DNA of 36,755 nucleotides. Source: Bacilli bacterium. GTDB lineage: Bacteria; Bacillota_I; Bacilli_A; RFN20; CAG-826. The notes beneath the pieces were generated by a model. That model saw nothing but the letters and a program-made list of their open reading frames with translations. It did no database searches and had not been told where the DNA came from. Below, one piece after another: positions 34,023 through 36,755 of this stretch; position 1 is the stretch's first letter, and the number at the start of each line of letters is the position of its first letter. The position numbers and the translations under genes were made by a program. The stretch spans positions 1 through 36,755 of the forward strand of contig CAAFZT010000035.1 of assembly GCA_900767605.1 (NCBI GenBank), read 5' to 3'.

Positions 34023-34036
34023 GGCCCTTAGGGGCC
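34023..34036. repeat. GC-rich palindrome GGCCCTTAGGGGCC
   Basis: GGCCC and GGGCC pair around a 4-base loop. GCTTTTTTTGCGCC lies about 20 bases upstream, as at the start of the window. Confidence 0.3.
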
Positions 34037-34050
34037 AATTGATGTCCTGC

Positions 34051-34167
34051 CGATTTTTCTCAAAAACACATACTTAGTGTAACTCTCGAATTTTCCAAAG
34101 ATACTACAAAAACTCAATCGGTTTTTTCCGAAAATGTATAAAGAAGTCATTCGGTTTTTTCCGAAAT
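34051..34167. repeat. degenerate ~33-bp direct repeats upstream of the third DUF4143 ATPase
   Basis: CGATTTTTCTCAAAAA (34052), CGAATTTTCCAAAGAT (34087), CGGTTTTTTCCGAAAAT (34119) and CGGTTTTTTCCGAAATT (34152) lie 35, 32 and 33 bases apart. The last two contain TCGG/CCGA dyads. A -10-like TATCAT at 34172 follows, so the repeats overlap the likely promoter. Confidence 0.75.
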
Positions 34168-34196
34168 TGTGTATCATTATGTCGAGGCTACCACGC

Positions 34197-35585
34197 ATGA
34201 AAGAACAAGAGCTAGAACTACGTAGGCATATAGACGCTTGGCTTATCCATTGGAAACACACGCCAAACCACAAACCAGCACTAATTAAAGGAATTAGGCA
34301 ATCGGGCAAGACGCACGCTATCCGCAAATTCGTATATGATAGGAACAATTATGAAATCGTTGTTTATCTCAATTTTTGGGATAATCCGGAACTTATTGAT
34401 GCGTTTGACGGAAAACTAGATATTGATACCATCATTACAGAACTATCCGTCAAACTTCCTTTGCCCAATTTAATTCCTGGTAAAACTGTTTTCGTCTTTG
34501 ATGAAGTCCAGGATTGCCCAAGAGCATTGCTATCGTTGAAGACCAACGAAAAAGATACAAGGTTTGATTTTATTGCATCTGGATCATACTTAGGCGTCAA
34601 TGGGTATGTTGTTGGTGATGACACGGCCAAACCGGTAGGAAGTACGGAACCATTTGACATGAGAACAATGGATTTTGAGGAATTTTTGTGGGCCAAAGGA
34701 TATAAGGAAGAGCAGATTTCCTTTCTTCAAAACGCCTTCAAAAGCAAAGAGCCATTATCGAACTCCATGCACGAGTCTTTCACGCGCTTATTTAGAGAAT
34801 ATCTTTGCATTGGAGGGTTTCCTGAATCCGTTAAAAACTATATTTTGACAAACAACATTTATTCATCGCTTCAAATAACACGACGCATAACCAGAGACTT
34901 GCAAGGTGATTTTGGAAGAAGGCGGGGAAAAAATAAGAAACCACTTTTTCAGCCTAATGAAGTGGCGAGAATCAGAAGCGCTTTTTCCCTTATTCCATCG
35001 TTTTTGGGAAAAGAAAATAAGAGATACATTGTTTCAAAAATAGAGGGAAAAGGTGCTAAAGACGCTGGCAAGGATGCGTTAGATTATTTAAAAGATACGG
35101 GGGTCATTTTGAAAGTTCACAACCTCAACACTCCTTCTACTCCTTTATCTGTTAATGTGATTCAAAACCAATTTAAAGTATTCCCAACCGATATAGGAAT
35201 GCTGGTTGGGCTTTTAGAAGATGGGGCTACGGACGCAATCATGTCCGGAAGTTTAGGCATGGGCAAAGGAATGATCTATGAAGGGCTTATCGCTGATGCC
35301 CTCCATAAAAGAGGGGGAGATTTATTTTACTTTGCCAAAGAAACAGGATTGAAGCTTGATTTTGTTATTAACATTGGTGGCGATTCGACGATCCTCGAAG
35401 TCAAAGCAACCAATGGCAATGCCAAAAGCGCTAAAACAGTAATGGCGCACCCTGATCATTATGGAAAAACGAAACTAATTCGTGTTAAAGAGTCAAATGT
35501 TGGTTTCAAAGATGGGATATTAACCATTCCCCATTATATGGCCTACTTATTGTTTAAGTGGTCGCCAACAGACCCCATTAAATAA
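34197..35585 (+). CDS. DUF4143-type AAA ATPase with PD-(D/E)XK C-terminus, intact
   Basis: This is a 462-residue AAA_14/DUF4143 ATPase. Walker A is KGIRQSGKTHA near residue 34, Walker B is VFVFDEVQDCP and the sensor-like segment is DFIASGSYLGV. The family signature MDFEEFLWAKG, the central GGFPESV and the C-terminal LDFVINIGGDSTILEVKA (D and E-x-K) are present. In-frame starts at 34134 and 34179 are possible, but 34134 lies inside the repeats; 34197 has GAGG nine bases upstream. It is AT-rich relative to the GH94 gene, suggesting transfer. Its stop overlaps the convergent downstream ATPase by eight bases. The repeats before it may serve as its operator. Confidence 0.85.
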   Translation: MKEQELELRRHIDAWLIHWKHTPNHKPALIKGIRQSGKTHAIRKFVYDRNNYEIVVYLNFWDNPELIDAFDGKLDIDTIITELSVKLPLPNLIPGKTVFVFDEVQDCPRALLSLKTNEKDTRFDFIASGSYLGVNGYVVGDDTAKPVGSTEPFDMRTMDFEEFLWAKGYKEEQISFLQNAFKSKEPLSNSMHESFTRLFREYLCIGGFPESVKNYILTNNIYSSLQITRRITRDLQGDFGRRRGKNKKPLFQPNEVARIRSAFSLIPSFLGKENKRYIVSKIEGKGAKDAGKDALDYLKDTGVILKVHNLNTPSTPLSVNVIQNQFKVFPTDIGMLVGLLEDGATDAIMSGSLGMGKGMIYEGLIADALHKRGGDLFYFAKETGLKLDFVINIGGDSTILEVKATNGNAKSAKTVMAHPDHYGKTKLIRVKESNVGFKDGILTIPHYMAYLLFKWSPTDPIK

Positions 35586-36705
35586 ACATAATCATATAGA
35601 CGGGGAACGTCGTTAGGTTGTTTTTGGTAGAAACCGTGTTTTCATTCCCAAAAACAAAACCCTGCTTTAAAGAATAGGGTTCCTTTACCAATTTCGGAAT
35701 CGCTCGGAAATGATTCTGATCATTCCCGGATTTGATTTCGATGGGCAGGACGGTTTGGTTTTCATAATCGTTGATAAGGAAATCCACTTCCCCTGCCTTT
35801 TTGCTGTCAAAATAATAAAGCTCGTGGCCGTGGGCCGCGAGTTCCATGGCGCAAACCGTCTCGTAAACGCTGCCAAGGTTTGCTCCACGGTCTTCGTTTA
35901 AAATCGCGTTGACGTTGTTTTTATAGAGAATGTTGGAAAGCAATCCCACATCATTGTAGTAAAGTTTTATAAGATTCTTGCTCGCGGATTCTACTAACGG
36001 GAACACGGGGTTGGCAATGGCTTTAACGCCTAAAGAAATGCCAGAGCTGACCAAATAATCAAATTCGTCTTGGTACCGTTCTAGATTCGCGTTCTTCTTG
36101 TTCTCGAGCTTCGCATATTGAATACGCTTCACCTTGTTTTCCATATAGGAAGGCAAGAAATCGTAGATGGTTCGTATTTTCAATTTATGTTCTTCGTCGT
36201 ATTTGGAAGCATCGTCCCGATAATACCCATAAATCGAAGACTGAAGGATTCGCATCTGACCAATGTTATTCGATAAAAACTCCTCCACGGCGCGAGGAAG
36301 TCCTCCACAAACCAAATATTCTTTGAATTTCTTCAAAAGAGTACGATGAACGACTTCAGGCACTGCCCGTCTTGATTCGTAACACTCTTTCATCTCGTCA
36401 ATCATAGGCGTAGTAAAACCATTCGCCCACAGAAATTCCTCGAAATCCATGGGGTACATCTTCACTTCTTCCATGCTTCCCATCGGAATAAACTGATGTT
36501 TCAAGGCGATGCCTAACAAAGAACCGCTAGCAATGTAACGGAAGCGGTTTTCTCGCTTTAAAGGTTTAAGCAAAGAAAGCAATCGAGGATATGCCTGAAT
36601 TTCATCCATAAAAATCAAGGTATCGTTTGCATCGCCAAAAGCCCCTTTCTTTGATACGAGCGATTTCATTCGGCCAGCAGGTATCCATTCCTCCGATATC
36701 GGCTA
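35578..36705 (-). pseudogene. DUF4143-type AAA ATPase lacking its 5' part
   Basis: The family-like sequence starts at about 36669: LIFMDEIQAYPRLLSLLKPL (Walker B), RYIASGSLLGIAL, MDFEEFLWANG, GGLPRAVEEF and the C-terminal EVDFLINDYENQTVLPIEIK with D and E-x-K. The expected 50-60 N-terminal residues with Walker A are absent: upstream in frame there is only a short stretch and then TAG (36705-36703), and no other frame to the window end shows a P-loop. The gene is therefore truncated by rearrangement, or the join is an assembly artefact. Without Walker A it should not hydrolyse ATP. It overlaps the previous ATPase tail to tail. Confidence 0.75.
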
Positions 36706-36755
36706 TTACGAACTCCGTTCTTTCGCGGGGAATACGTTCGACGAAGGTCATTATC

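Noticed and set aside
1..36755. TGA as tryptophan (mycoplasma code)
   Set aside because: TGG is used throughout and genes such as the methyltransferase and the giant helicase end in TGA at family-appropriate positions.
1..36755. tRNA or rRNA genes
   Set aside because: I found no cloverleaf or rRNA-like segment when reading the intergenic regions by eye; a covariance-model scan was not possible.

Overview
The window looks like a chromosomal segment of an uncultured, probably gut-associated Bacillota (Bacilli or Mollicutes-related lineage). The reasons are AGGAGG-type ribosome binding sites, a lipoprotein PstS, a Bacillus-style PHO box of TTACA direct repeats, SipW-like signal peptides ending in AWFT, a GH94 sugar phosphorylase, and the standard code (TGG for Trp, TGA as stop). 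Taxonomy is inferred from gene content only.

Layout. (1) 116-3271: a restriction-modification system, with a C5-cytosine methyltransferase divergent from a Sau3AI/MutH-family endonuclease, plus a small membrane protein coupled to the methyltransferase. (2) 3308-4687: a DUF4143 AAA ATPase between 41-bp direct repeats. (3) 4828-10677: a 1949-residue transglutaminase-like/DUF4011/SF1 helicase/degenerate nuclease/DUF3320 protein, likely defence-related. (4) 10747-11934: another ATPase preceded by iterons. (5) 11947-19039: a phosphate regulon, PHO box-pstS-pstC-pstA-pstB-phoU-phoP-phoR; pstA is frameshifted at a G8 tract. (6) 19041-22756: two secreted proteins with SipW-like signals. (7) 23003-26746: two AlbA_2 (Schlafen AAA_4)/HATPase/wHTH regulators, each between its own repeat array. 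(8) 27086-28330: an MFS transporter. (9) 28353-29684: a second DUF4143 ATPase with flanking repeats. (10) 29755-32208: a GH94 phosphorylase with a palindromic operator candidate. (11) 32302-36705: three more DUF4143 ATPases, one with two lesions, one apparently intact and one lacking its 5' part, plus a small gene remnant.

Main observation. Seven accessory genes (five AAA ATPases, two AlbA_2 proteins) are each associated with a private family of short repeats not seen beside the others. For four of them (3343-4620, 23115-24590, 25059-26672, 28378-29634) repeat copies lie on both sides of the gene in the same orientation. In two of these the downstream copy sits between convergent genes, where an operator is not expected. 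This looks like single-gene modules carrying their own recognition sites. Whether the repeats are autoregulatory operators, module boundaries or targets of the encoded ATPase/nuclease cannot be decided from sequence alone.

Three reading frames appear to be shifted by one extra base in a homopolymer (A8 at 187-194, G8 at 14785-14792, A7 at 32728-32734). These could be sequencing or assembly errors, phase-variable tracts, or slippage sites.
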